A stretch of 64,000 nucleotides of DNA, taken from positions 186,001 through 250,000 of the forward strand of contig NZ_JBHIKW010000005.1 in assembly GCF_042138895.1 (NCBI RefSeq), written 5' to 3'. Both the position numbers and the translations under genes were made by a program. Numbering within the stretch: position 1 is the stretch's first letter; the number at the start of each line of letters is the position of its first letter. The notes beneath the pieces were generated by a model. It had not been told where the DNA came from and did no database searches. It saw only the letters and a program-made list of their open reading frames with translations. Origin of the DNA: Cedecea selenatireducens (GTDB lineage: Bacteria; Pseudomonadota; Gammaproteobacteria; Enterobacterales; Enterobacteriaceae). Shown here piece after piece: positions 7,856 to 15,811 of the stretch.

Positions 7856-10450
7856 ATGAAGACATCAGTCTCGCGTAAGGTTTTTACGCTAGCGCCGCTG
7901 ACGGCGACCATCCTGGCATCACTCTGGCCTGGACTCGCCGTCGCCGAGAGCTATTTCAACCCGGCATTCTTGTCGGACGATACCGCGGCTGTGGCGGATC
8001 TGTCTCGTTTCGAAAAAGGCAGCAGCCAGCCGCCGGGCGTCTACCGCGTGGACATCTGGCGTAACGATGAGTTTGTTGCCACCGAAGACGTGAACTTTGC
8101 TGCGGCGGATAAGAAACTGTCTGCTTCTGAAGCCGTGAAATCCGGCGGACTAACGCCTTGCCTGGACACCGAATGGCTCAAGCGCCTTGGGCTGAATATG
8201 CTCGCCTATCCCGAGCTGGCAAAATTTAAGCCCGGGGAGTGCGTGCCGGTGACGACGGCGGTGCCGGGAGCCGAGATTAGCTACGACTTTTCTCGCCTGC
8301 GCCTTGATATTAGCCTGCCTCAGGCTTCGCTTATCAACAGCGCCCGTGGTTACATTCCGCCGGATCAGTGGGATGAAGGGATCCCTGCCGCGCTGCTGAA
8401 CTACACCTTTACCGGCAACCGTGGGACTTACAACGACAGCTATTATCTGAACCTGCAAAGCGGCCTGAATCTCGGCCCGTGGCGCCTGCGTAATAACGGG
8501 GCCTGGAACTACAGCAGCGGCGATGGCCGCCGTCAGAATCAGTGGCAGAACATCAGCACCACGCTGCAGCGCACGATTATTCCGCTGAAGGGTGAGCTGG
8601 TCATGGGCGACAGCAACACCGGCAGTGACGTGTTCGACAGCCTCGGATTCCGCGGCGCGCGCCTTTATTCTTCAGACAGCATGTACCCGGACAGCCTGCA
8701 GGGCTACGCGCCGACCGTGCGTGGGATTGCTCGCACCAACGCCAAGATCGTCATTCGTCAAAACAGCTATGTGATTTATCAGAGCTATGTCTCTCCGGGC
8801 GCGTTTGCCATTAGCGACCTTAACCCGACCTCTTCAAGCGGTGACCTTGAGGTGACGGTTGAGGAGAAAGACGGCACCCAGCAGAAATATACCGTGCCTT
8901 ATTCCACCGTTCCGCTGCTGCAGCGTGAAGGGCGTTTTAAGTATGACGTGGTGATGGGCGACTTCCGCAGCGGGAATAACCAGCAGGATAAACCGTTCTT
9001 TACCCAGGGGACGCTGGTTGCCGGTCTGCCGAACGGCTATACCGCCTACGGCGGGACGCAGCTGGCTGAACGCTATACCGCAGTTGCGTTAGGTGCCGGT
9101 AAAAACCTTGGCGACTGGGGGGCTATCTCCCTTGATTTGACCCACGCACGCAGCAAGCTGGCGGATGACAGTGAGCATCAGGGGCAGTCCTTGCGCTTCC
9201 TGTATGCAAAATCCTTGAGCGACTATGGCACCAACTTCCAGCTGCTCGGCTACCGCTACTCCACGCGTGGTTTTTACACGCTGGATGACGTGGCCTACCG
9301 CAACATGGAAGGCTACCAGTATGAGTGGCAAAACAACGACAGCAATCGCCAGGAGCTGGTGGCGACCAGCTATCACAACCTGCGCTACAACAAAAAGGGC
9401 CGGTTTCAGGTCAACATTTCTCAGTCTCTGGGAGATTACGGCTCGGTCTATGTTTCCGGCAGCCAGCAAACCTACTGGGGAACCGATCAGGACAACACCT
9501 GGTATCAGCTGGGTTATTCCAGCGGCTGGCGCGGCATCAGCTATTCGCTTTCCTTGTCCTGGAGTAAATCCCTCGGTCTTTCGGACACCAACCGCATCAT
9601 CGCGTTTAACCTTTCGGTTCCGTTTAGCACGCTGCTTGGCCACGGCTATTCGCGCGATACGGCGCTGGATCGTGCCTATGCCACGATGGCCACAAGCCGC
9701 AGCTCTGACGGCAAAAACAGCTGGCAAAGCGGGGTTGGCGGGACGCTGCTGGAAGGCCGTAACCTGAACTACAGCGTTACCCAGGGCCATACCAGCACTA
9801 ACGGCTATTCCGGCAGCGCCACCGCCAACTGGCAGGCGACTTACGGCACGCTTGGCCTGGGCTACAACTATGACCGCAGCCAGCATGACTTCAACTGGCA
9901 GGCTTCCGGCGGCGTAGTGGGGCATGCGGACGGGGTGACCTTCAGCCAGCCGTTGGGCGACACCAACGTGCTGATCAAAGCGCCCGGTGCTTCCGGCGTC
10001 AGCATTGAAAACCAGACCGGCGTGAAAACGGACTGGCGCGGCTATGCCGTGATGCCGTATGCCACGGTTTACCGCTACAACCGCGTGGCGCTGGATACCA
10101 ACACAATGGACAACCACACCGACATTGAAAATAACGTCAGCAGCGTGGTGCCGACCGAAGGCGCGCTGGTGCGAGCCGCTTTCGATGCCCGTATTGGCGT
10201 GCGCGCCATCATTACCGTTAAGCGCGGTGACCGCCCGGTGCCGTTCGGCTCAGTGGTGCGGGAGGTGCAAAGCGGCGTGACCAGCATGGCCGGCGACGAC
10301 GGGCAAATCTACCTCAGCGGCCTGCCGTTGAAAGGTAACTTGTTGATCCAATGGGGCGACGGGAAGGGTTCCCAGTGTCGCGCCAACTACTCCCTGCCGG
10401 AGGAGAGCCTGAAGCAGGCTGTCGTCATGGCGACCGCCACCTGCTCATAG
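7856..10450 (+). CDS. fimD: Outer-membrane fimbrial usher
   Basis: FimD is the outer-membrane usher through which chaperone-pilin complexes are assembled and secreted. The 864-residue protein has a signal peptide ending VAE, then an N-terminal chaperone-binding domain (YFNPAFLSDD onwards). A 24-strand barrel with a plug domain around residues 230-330 follows, and then C-terminal domains ending in MATATCS. Length and domain order are standard for the PapC/FimD family. It lies 31 bases after fimC and 21 before fimH. The alternating tyrosine- and tryptophan-rich pattern of residues 300-650 fits beta-barrel strands. Confidence 0.95.
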   Translation: MKTSVSRKVFTLAPLTATILASLWPGLAVAESYFNPAFLSDDTAAVADLSRFEKGSSQPPGVYRVDIWRNDEFVATEDVNFAAADKKLSASEAVKSGGLTPCLDTEWLKRLGLNMLAYPELAKFKPGECVPVTTAVPGAEISYDFSRLRLDISLPQASLINSARGYIPPDQWDEGIPAALLNYTFTGNRGTYNDSYYLNLQSGLNLGPWRLRNNGAWNYSSGDGRRQNQWQNISTTLQRTIIPLKGELVMGDSNTGSDVFDSLGFRGARLYSSDSMYPDSLQGYAPTVRGIARTNAKIVIRQNSYVIYQSYVSPGAFAISDLNPTSSSGDLEVTVEEKDGTQQKYTVPYSTVPLLQREGRFKYDVVMGDFRSGNNQQDKPFFTQGTLVAGLPNGYTAYGGTQLAERYTAVALGAGKNLGDWGAISLDLTHARSKLADDSEHQGQSLRFLYAKSLSDYGTNFQLLGYRYSTRGFYTLDDVAYRNMEGYQYEWQNNDSNRQELVATSYHNLRYNKKGRFQVNISQSLGDYGSVYVSGSQQTYWGTDQDNTWYQLGYSSGWRGISYSLSLSWSKSLGLSDTNRIIAFNLSVPFSTLLGHGYSRDTALDRAYATMATSRSSDGKNSWQSGVGGTLLEGRNLNYSVTQGHTSTNGYSGSATANWQATYGTLGLGYNYDRSQHDFNWQASGGVVGHADGVTFSQPLGDTNVLIKAPGASGVSIENQTGVKTDWRGYAVMPYATVYRYNRVALDTNTMDNHTDIENNVSSVVPTEGALVRAAFDARIGVRAIITVKRGDRPVPFGSVVREVQSGVTSMAGDDGQIYLSGLPLKGNLLIQWGDGKGSQCRANYSLPEESLKQAVVMATATCS

Positions 10451-10471
10451 CGTGCGGAGAGATTCAGGAAG

Positions 10472-11482
10472 ATGAAGATGAAACTGAACACTTTGATTAC
10501 CGGCGGGCTGCTGCTGGCCTGCGCGGGGCCCGCTGCGGCGACGGTTTGCTCAAACGAGAAAGGCATTCCGACCGATATTGCTTATGATTTGTCTGACAAA
10601 TTTAATAGTAGCAATAACAACGTCGGGCAGATTGTGACCCTGTCTGAAAAATCAGGTCTGATTGGCGTGAATGCGGTTTGCCCTAAGGGAACATCGGGGA
10701 ATACCACCAAGCGTAGCTACGTGACAGATTTACCTATCCAGGAAGTAGTGGGTAGTTATAAGTATCTAAAAATAAATGATTATCTTAACGGCGCAATGAA
10801 AATCAACGACAGCTATGCCGGTGATTTTTATCCTCCGGTGAACTACATGCAGATGGGCTCTCACCCTAACGTGTCGAAGAATAAGCCTTTTGGGGTCACA
10901 GATTCGAAACTGGTATTTCGTCTTAAAGTTACCCGCCGTTTTATCAATATGGTGCCGATCCCACGCCAGACGATGTTCCGTGTCTACGTCACGACCACTA
11001 CCGGCGATCCGTTAAGTACGGTGGTTTACACCATCAGCTATAGCGGCAAGGTTGAAGTGCCGCAGACCTGTGAAATCAACGCCGGCCAGGTGGTCGAGTT
11101 CGACTTTGGCAGCATTGGCGCATCGCTGTTCAGCCAGGCCGGGGCCGGTAATCGCCCGCAAAGCGTGACGCCGCAGAGCAAAACCGTCGGCATCAAATGC
11201 ACCAATATTGACGCTCAGGCTTACCTTACGCTGCGTCTTGAAGCCGAAAAGGCCAGCGGCAATATGATGGTGTCCGATAACAGCGATCTCGGTTTTATCG
11301 TGGCCAACTCCAGCGGCACGCCGCTGACGCCAAACAACCTGGGCAGCAAGATTAATTTCCAGCTTGATGATACGGCGGCGGCAAGGGTGGGGATTCGCGC
11401 CTGGCCGGTGAGCGTCACGGGCGTTAAGCCGAAAGAAGGGCCATTCACCGCCCGCGGCTATCTGCGTGTTGATTTTGATTAA
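10472..11482 (+). CDS. fimH: Fimbrial tip adhesin, Salmonella FimH type
   Basis: FimH is the two-domain tip adhesin that binds mannosylated glycans. The 336-residue product has a signal peptide ending AAA and an N-terminal lectin domain (about residues 24-190) that includes the FINMVPIPRQTMFRVYVTT strand. The C-terminal pilin domain begins around SGKVEVPQTCE and ends GYLRVDFD. It resembles Salmonella FimH (335 residues) closely, especially in the pilin domain, while the lectin half (residues 40-130) looks more divergent. Base composition of the lectin half (about 10550-10900) is visibly more A+T-rich than the rest of the operon. Binding specificity is inferred from the family only. Confidence 0.9.
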   Translation: MKMKLNTLITGGLLLACAGPAAATVCSNEKGIPTDIAYDLSDKFNSSNNNVGQIVTLSEKSGLIGVNAVCPKGTSGNTTKRSYVTDLPIQEVVGSYKYLKINDYLNGAMKINDSYAGDFYPPVNYMQMGSHPNVSKNKPFGVTDSKLVFRLKVTRRFINMVPIPRQTMFRVYVTTTTGDPLSTVVYTISYSGKVEVPQTCEINAGQVVEFDFGSIGASLFSQAGAGNRPQSVTPQSKTVGIKCTNIDAQAYLTLRLEAEKASGNMMVSDNSDLGFIVANSSGTPLTPNNLGSKINFQLDDTAAARVGIRAWPVSVTGVKPKEGPFTARGYLRVDFD

Positions 11483-11492
11483 GGGGAAAAGG

Positions 11493-12014
11493 ATGAAAAA
11501 ATTATCCCTGGCCGCGCTGACTTTGTTTTCAGTGTTGTTGAATCCCATGGCCAAAGCGGCCTCTCCGCTGGGGGAGATCAACGTTGAGCTGCGTGGCAAT
11601 ATTGTGGATTACACCTGTGTCATTGAGACGGCGAGCGACAACAAGACCGTGAAACTGGGATCGTGGCCGACCAAACAGCTGCGCACCGCAGGCAGCACGA
11701 CACAGGCCATGCCGTTCAACCTGAAGCTAACCGGCTGCCCGCCAGGCGGCGCTGCGTCGATAACCTTTACCGGAAAGGATACCGGCAGCGGGCTGCTGGC
11801 GCTGAACGCGGCCAGCACGGCGAAGAACGTGGCGATTGAACTTCTCAATGAGGATAAGACCCGGCTGTTGCTGAATAACGCCAGTAAAACGATGCAGGTG
11901 GATGCTAACGGTGACGTAACGATGAAGTTTTGGGCCAACTATATAGCGACGGCTGACAACGCAGATGCCGGGCTGGCCAATGCCGATGCGACGTTTCTGA
12001 TTAACTACAACTAA
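11493..12014 (+). CDS. fimF: Minor fimbrial subunit / tip adaptor
   Basis: FimF is a minor pilin linking the FimH adhesin to the rod. The 173-residue product has a signal peptide ending AKA, pilin cysteines in DYTCVIE and LTGCPP, and the typical C-terminus DATFLINYN. The start at 11493 follows AAGGGGAAAAGG 10 bases after the fimH stop; a longer frame from 11466 overlaps fimH. It is the last gene of the operon and converges on fimZ, as in Salmonella fim and E. coli sfm. Confidence 0.88.
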   Translation: MKKLSLAALTLFSVLLNPMAKAASPLGEINVELRGNIVDYTCVIETASDNKTVKLGSWPTKQLRTAGSTTQAMPFNLKLTGCPPGGAASITFTGKDTGSGLLALNAASTAKNVAIELLNEDKTRLLLNNASKTMQVDANGDVTMKFWANYIATADNADAGLANADATFLINYN

Positions 12015-12040
12015 AAGAATCCAGATGGTTCCAGAAAATA

Positions 12041-12066
12041 ACCGGGAGGAGCGTTCCCGGTATTTC
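12041..12066. terminator. Hairpin between convergent fimF and fimZ
   Basis: Stem ACCGGGA / TCCCGGT with a 7-base loop sits in the 75-base gap. It has a short T-rich tail in each direction. Confidence 0.5.
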
Positions 12067-12089
12067 CGCTTCCAGCGCTCGATTGTCCC

Positions 12090-12722
12090 TTATAGCAGCT
12101 CGTGCACCTTGGCATAGTCAATCAGCTCGACAATTGAAGTGAGTCCAAGTTTAGAGAATATATTCGCTTTATGTGCGCTAATGGTTTTATTGCTAAGCAG
12201 GAGTTGCTCGGCAATCTCTTTATTTGATAGCCCATTTGCCAAATAGCGCAGCACGGTTACCTCACGGTTGGATAATGGCATGTCGTCCATCGTTCCCCGG
12301 CGAGATTTATGGCTGCTGATAAAATGCAGCGTCTCCGAAGGGAAAAAGGAGTAGCCCGACAGCAGCATTTCCACCGCGTTAAATATATCTTCCTGCTCCT
12401 TACGTTTGCTAACAAATCCGTTGGCACCCGCCTGAATCGCGCGCCCGGCGTAAAAAGACTCTGATTTTGATGACAGGAAAAGGATCTTGGTTTTTTCCTG
12501 TATTCCTTTGATTCTCTTGAGTAATGTGAAGCCGTCGGTGTTTGGGAGTTCAATATCAAGAATCACCAGGTCGACGGGATTCGCTCGCATATAGTCGATA
12601 ACTTCCCGACCATCATCTGTTTTTAAAACAACATTAATATCTTTATTCTTCTGGAGCAGCACTTCTATCGACATTCTGACAATAGGGTGTTCGTCCATAA
12701 TGATTACGGATGCCGGTTTCAT
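12090..12722 (-). CDS. fimZ: Fimbrial response regulator, LuxR family
   Basis: FimZ is a two-component-type response regulator that activates fimA in Salmonella and represses flagellar genes. The 210-residue protein (same length as E. coli FimZ) has a receiver domain with the phosphoacceptor D56 in ILDIELP and the conserved lysine in FVSKRKEQ. A LuxR/NarL helix-turn-helix near residues 150-205 includes LSNREVTVLRYLANGLSNKE. The start at 12722 was chosen because MKPASVIIMDEHP is the family N-terminus; the frame is open to 12764. It faces fimF and is followed by fimY, the EAL gene and fimW, all on the same strand. Confidence 0.93.
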   Translation of the reverse strand: MKPASVIIMDEHPIVRMSIEVLLQKNKDINVVLKTDDGREVIDYMRANPVDLVILDIELPNTDGFTLLKRIKGIQEKTKILFLSSKSESFYAGRAIQAGANGFVSKRKEQEDIFNAVEMLLSGYSFFPSETLHFISSHKSRRGTMDDMPLSNREVTVLRYLANGLSNKEIAEQLLLSNKTISAHKANIFSKLGLTSIVELIDYAKVHELL

Positions 12723-13286
12723 TTTTTTTGCCTCGAGTGTTTGATAAAAACATCGCTTTGACACAGCGTCAATGGCAGCGAAAGTGATAAACAGTGAGTT
12801 GGCGGTTGCCGGTCTTTATGCGGGAACCTCCTTGTTTATATTAATACTTATCCCTTTTTAAATTCGTTATTCATGGCTGGAGAACGACTGCCTAAATAAC
12901 TTCACATTTAAACGTTATAAATGCCCTGGCAAATATAAATATGTGATGAGGTGATTATACAGCGCAGTTCTTGTGGGAAAAGTCTGATGTTCCTGGGGTT
13001 AATCAGAGTCAATACGAAATGCTGCGTAATTGATCGTCATTTTTATAAATTGAATTAAGAAACCTTAATTTTGAGTTATGGTGGTTGAAAAGACTTTTTA
13101 TTCTAGAAAAAATGACATTTAGTTCTGATTGTTGTTGATTTGTTTTGGATCAAAAAGTGCTGATTGGCGGCAGAGCGGAAAAATTGCTTCCAGGAATAGT
13201 TATAATTGTTATTGTTTTGTTTATTTTTAACCCACATCAAACATAAAAATTAAGTAAATTCCTAAAATATCTTACCGCTCAGTAGG
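12723..13286. promoter_or_regulatory. 564-base non-coding gap between fimY and fimZ
   Basis: No open frame with coding character is seen. The DNA is strongly A+T-rich and would hold the fimZ promoter. A cluster of T-runs and A-runs near 13080-13260 could be an H-NS-type silencing tract; this is an inference from composition. In Salmonella, fimZ and fimY likewise have separate promoters. Confidence 0.55.
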
Positions 13287-14027
13287 TTAGTTCGAACGGC
13301 AATGCACACTACCTGCAACAGAAATTTCATTAAGCAGGTGCAGCAATTTACTGCGATTTTCAAGCGCCAGCCTGGCCAACAAAACGTTGAAGCGGTAAAC
13401 GACGTGATGATAGGGTCTCTCCAGAAAAAGAGCGATAGATTTCAATGACTCCCCGCGGCTCAGCGCCAGCAAAATCATCCATTCTCTAATGGAAAAACGA
13501 GGCGTGCTGTAAAGCGCGACTAAATCGGGCGGGCTGTTGCTTAACGCCTGTTTCAGCCCCTCGGGGGATAGACGGCGTTCGACTATCTGGCAGTCGACGG
13601 CATAGCGAATAAATCGTGTAATCTCAGGCTTGCGCTGGGCGCTAAGCAGGGTTATCTGGTGCTGTGGCGTGGTGATAATTTGTTGGCGAATAGCTTTCAG
13701 GACTTCAAGCGTAGGTGTCTCCAGGCTGTCGAGGTCAATAATCAGACGTGGTACAGAAGAAAGGGTTTGGTGCGCGACGACGTCATCCAGTGAAGGGTAA
13801 ACCGGAATGTTAAGGTGATGAAAAAGGCTGCCGGTGATTGCGCTACTGAGAAAGCCGTCGGCAGATACCAGGATGGCGTCGGGCTTCTTTGGTTTTTGTC
13901 CTCCGATTAATTGCTGCTGAAGATATTCAAGTCGATCGAAAAAAAGCGGCGCGGTGTAGTTGGCGGGGTTTAGAAAATAATCTGTCCGACTACGGCGGTG
14001 TTTATTTCGCCTGATAGCAGCGCACAT
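13287..14027 (-). CDS. fimY: Fimbrial regulator FimY
   Basis: FimY is a DNA-binding-type regulator needed with FimZ for fimA expression in Salmonella. The product is about 246 residues and carries AIRRNKHRR near its start, the stretch VPRLIIDLDSLETPTLEVLK, and a C-terminal region (about 190-246) resembling a LuxR helix-turn-helix, ending ISVAGSVHCRSN. I recognise this as FimY by position and these segments. The start is chosen at ATG 14027, behind GAGGGG; a GTG at 14039 overlaps the stop of the EAL gene. Either way the two genes abut, suggesting co-transcription. Confidence 0.85.
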   Translation of the reverse strand: MCAAIRRNKHRRSRTDYFLNPANYTAPLFFDRLEYLQQQLIGGQKPKKPDAILVSADGFLSSAITGSLFHHLNIPVYPSLDDVVAHQTLSSVPRLIIDLDSLETPTLEVLKAIRQQIITTPQHQITLLSAQRKPEITRFIRYAVDCQIVERRLSPEGLKQALSNSPPDLVALYSTPRFSIREWMILLALSRGESLKSIALFLERPYHHVVYRFNVLLARLALENRSKLLHLLNEISVAGSVHCRSN

Positions 14028-14035
14028 AAGCCCCC

Positions 14036-14743
14036 TCACAACGGCAATGAATCGGTGAGTGACCAGCGTTTATGCGGCCATAAATAGCCTTGCCCGAGGT
14101 TGGCGCCGGATTGCCGGGCCAGCTCAAGATGAAGCGAGTCTTCGATACCTTCGATAACAATTTGAGGCGAAATATCCGCGCATTGTGCAACCAATTGCCG
14201 AAGCGCCCGGCGGTTATTGCAGAGGGCCCAGAATGCGTACTTGTCAATTTTTACTCCGCCGACATCAAAGGCGTAGCGATGGAAGCTTTCCATACAGCGG
14301 TCGGTAAGGTCATCAAGCCATACCGATATCCTTTCTTGCTGTAGTAGCTTAATTCGCTCACACAGGCAGCGCTGATGCTGCCGGGCGAGCGTGCCAAAAA
14401 GTGGGGCATCCTGTATCTCAATTGTTATCCACGATTCACAAACATCAAGCAGCCGCGCGAACAACCGATCGTCAATCAGCGCCTTAAGGGGAAGGTTAAG
14501 AAAGTATCTGCCAGATTTTTGCAGAGACTTTAGCAGGTCAACCTGATGGCAAAAGAGCGCCACGCTATCGGTAACCGGTAGTTTTGCAAAAAAAGCTTCA
14601 GGATCGCGCGACGGCGGTAACTGGCTGAGGACTTCGTGGCTAATCACCTGCCCGCTAAATAAATTAACAATCGGCTCCAGGCGGAGTCCGGATATATGTT
14701 GGTTAACAGATAATAAAATGTTATCGGCAGAAATATTTATCAT
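14036..14743 (-). CDS. EAL-domain protein of the fim regulatory cluster (STM0551-like)
   Basis: This 235-residue protein is a stand-alone EAL domain, the family of cyclic di-GMP phosphodiesterases. Motif positions can be followed. The EAL signature is HEVLSQL (EVL in place of EAL), followed by NLPLK, EIQD, LDDLTD (consensus DDFG), VKIDK, IEGIED and GQGYLW. Most metal- and substrate-binding residues therefore seem present, though two motifs are degenerate. There is no signal peptide, transmembrane helix or sensory domain. The Salmonella fim cluster has an EAL gene (STM0551) in the same place between fimY and fimW, reported to have phosphodiesterase activity and to dampen fimbriation. Whether this one is active is not shown by sequence. 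Confidence 0.85.
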   Translation of the reverse strand: MINISADNILLSVNQHISGLRLEPIVNLFSGQVISHEVLSQLPPSRDPEAFFAKLPVTDSVALFCHQVDLLKSLQKSGRYFLNLPLKALIDDRLFARLLDVCESWITIEIQDAPLFGTLARQHQRCLCERIKLLQQERISVWLDDLTDRCMESFHRYAFDVGGVKIDKYAFWALCNNRRALRQLVAQCADISPQIVIEGIEDSLHLELARQSGANLGQGYLWPHKRWSLTDSLPL

Positions 14744-14897
14744 TATTTTGTCGCTAATTGTGACAACTAGAACTGAATTGCTGAACGATCAGGGACCTGA
14801 GAGGAAGAGGCGGTGTGCATCCAGCTAATTTGGAGATTATTCTGAAGGTATTCTCTCAGTGCCTTGACGGGGTGAATACCGGGGATGACTTATTCCA

Positions 14898-14917
14898 GGT
14901 TGCGAAAATTCGCAACC
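14898..14917. promoter_or_regulatory. 20-base palindrome between fimW and the EAL gene
   Basis: GGTTGCGAA-AA-TTCGCAACC is a perfect inverted repeat about 155 bases before the EAL start codon and 80 bases past the fimW stop. No T-run follows it on the minus strand, so an operator seems as likely as a terminator. Confidence 0.5.
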
Positions 14918-14995
14918 CTGATATGTGAAGGGGTGATTTTTTTAATAATTAAGATTAATTCCCTGACGTAATAAGAAAAGACTTAATTAAATACT

Positions 14996-15598
14996 TCAGT
15001 CCAGCAGGAAAGGTAAATTGAGCTTGATATAATTCATGAGTTTATATTGGTTCTTGATATTAAGTTTTTTCATAATCGACAGTCGTTTATCCCGAGCGAC
15101 ATTTTCATCAATATGCATAATAAAGGCCGCATCGACCAGCGAGTAGCCACAGGCCATAAGCTTGAGCAATTCGCGTTCCTGCAGGTTGAAATGCCGGGTT
15201 GTGCAGTAGTGGCAAATAGACGTTGGGACCGGCAGGGTATTTTTTCTACGCCGCTCGGGATCAACCCAGGGCGCCAGTTTGAGCCTGACATCCTCGACCT
15301 CATCCTCCCGATAAATTGACGGCAGCATATACAGGCAAGGACGGAACATCAGGTTTTCCTGATCCTGCTTACGGCAGATGAGGATCACCCGCTGGTGGCG
15401 CGTCGTTTGCGGGATTTTGTAGCAGTTGGCGGTGGACCAGTTGTCATCGAGCGCGAAAAATACCAGGTCGGCGACGTCCTGGTGCGCCAACGGTAAGAAA
15501 TGATAAGTCTCGCTAAACTGACGACAGAGCTGCTGGATAATAATTTTAATGCCATTTGCAAAATGGCTATTTCTTTCACAGATAGCAACGGTAAGCAT
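14996..15598 (-). CDS. fimW: Fimbrial regulator FimW
   Basis: FimW is a repressor-type regulator of fimbrial expression in Salmonella, where it interacts with FimZ. The 200-residue product has an atypical N-terminal region and a C-terminal LuxR-like helix-turn-helix near residues 135-195 (LQERELLKLMACGYSLVDAA). A pair of cysteines lies in CHYCTTRH just before it. A very good ribosome binding site, GGAGGAAGG, precedes the ATG at 15598. Position at the end of the fimZ-Y-EAL-W series matches Salmonella. It is transcribed divergently from tsr. Identity rests on synteny plus general features, so confidence is below that of FimZ. Confidence 0.8.
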   Translation of the reverse strand: MLTVAICERNSHFANGIKIIIQQLCRQFSETYHFLPLAHQDVADLVFFALDDNWSTANCYKIPQTTRHQRVILICRKQDQENLMFRPCLYMLPSIYREDEVEDVRLKLAPWVDPERRRKNTLPVPTSICHYCTTRHFNLQERELLKLMACGYSLVDAAFIMHIDENVARDKRLSIMKKLNIKNQYKLMNYIKLNLPFLLD

Positions 15599-15753
15599 GC
15601 CTTCCTCCGGGCTGGTTGACTATTAAAAAAATGATAGTGAAAAAAACTCGGATTATGAATGTGTTACGACTTAACCCCGCGGTAGTGGAGGATGAATTAT
15701 TGCCAGGCCATTTCCTGGGAGTAGCAGAAAAAGCGGCAAAAAAACGCTTTGGG

Positions 15754-15780
15754 TAAAGTTTTCTGCTGTTACGCCGATGA
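15754..15780 (+). promoter_or_regulatory. Sigma-28 (FliA) promoter of tsr
   Basis: TAAA, a 15-base spacer, then GCCGATGA matches the flagellar sigma-28 consensus (TAAA-N15-GCCGATAA) at all but one base. It ends 31 bases before the tsr start. Confidence 0.9.
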
Positions 15781-15811
15781 TTAAGACTTGTCTTACAGGG
15801 AATGAGAAGCA

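Noticed and set aside
9089..10117. Long minus-strand open frame inside fimD
   Set aside because: Antisense shadow of the usher gene; no family motif and no start signal.
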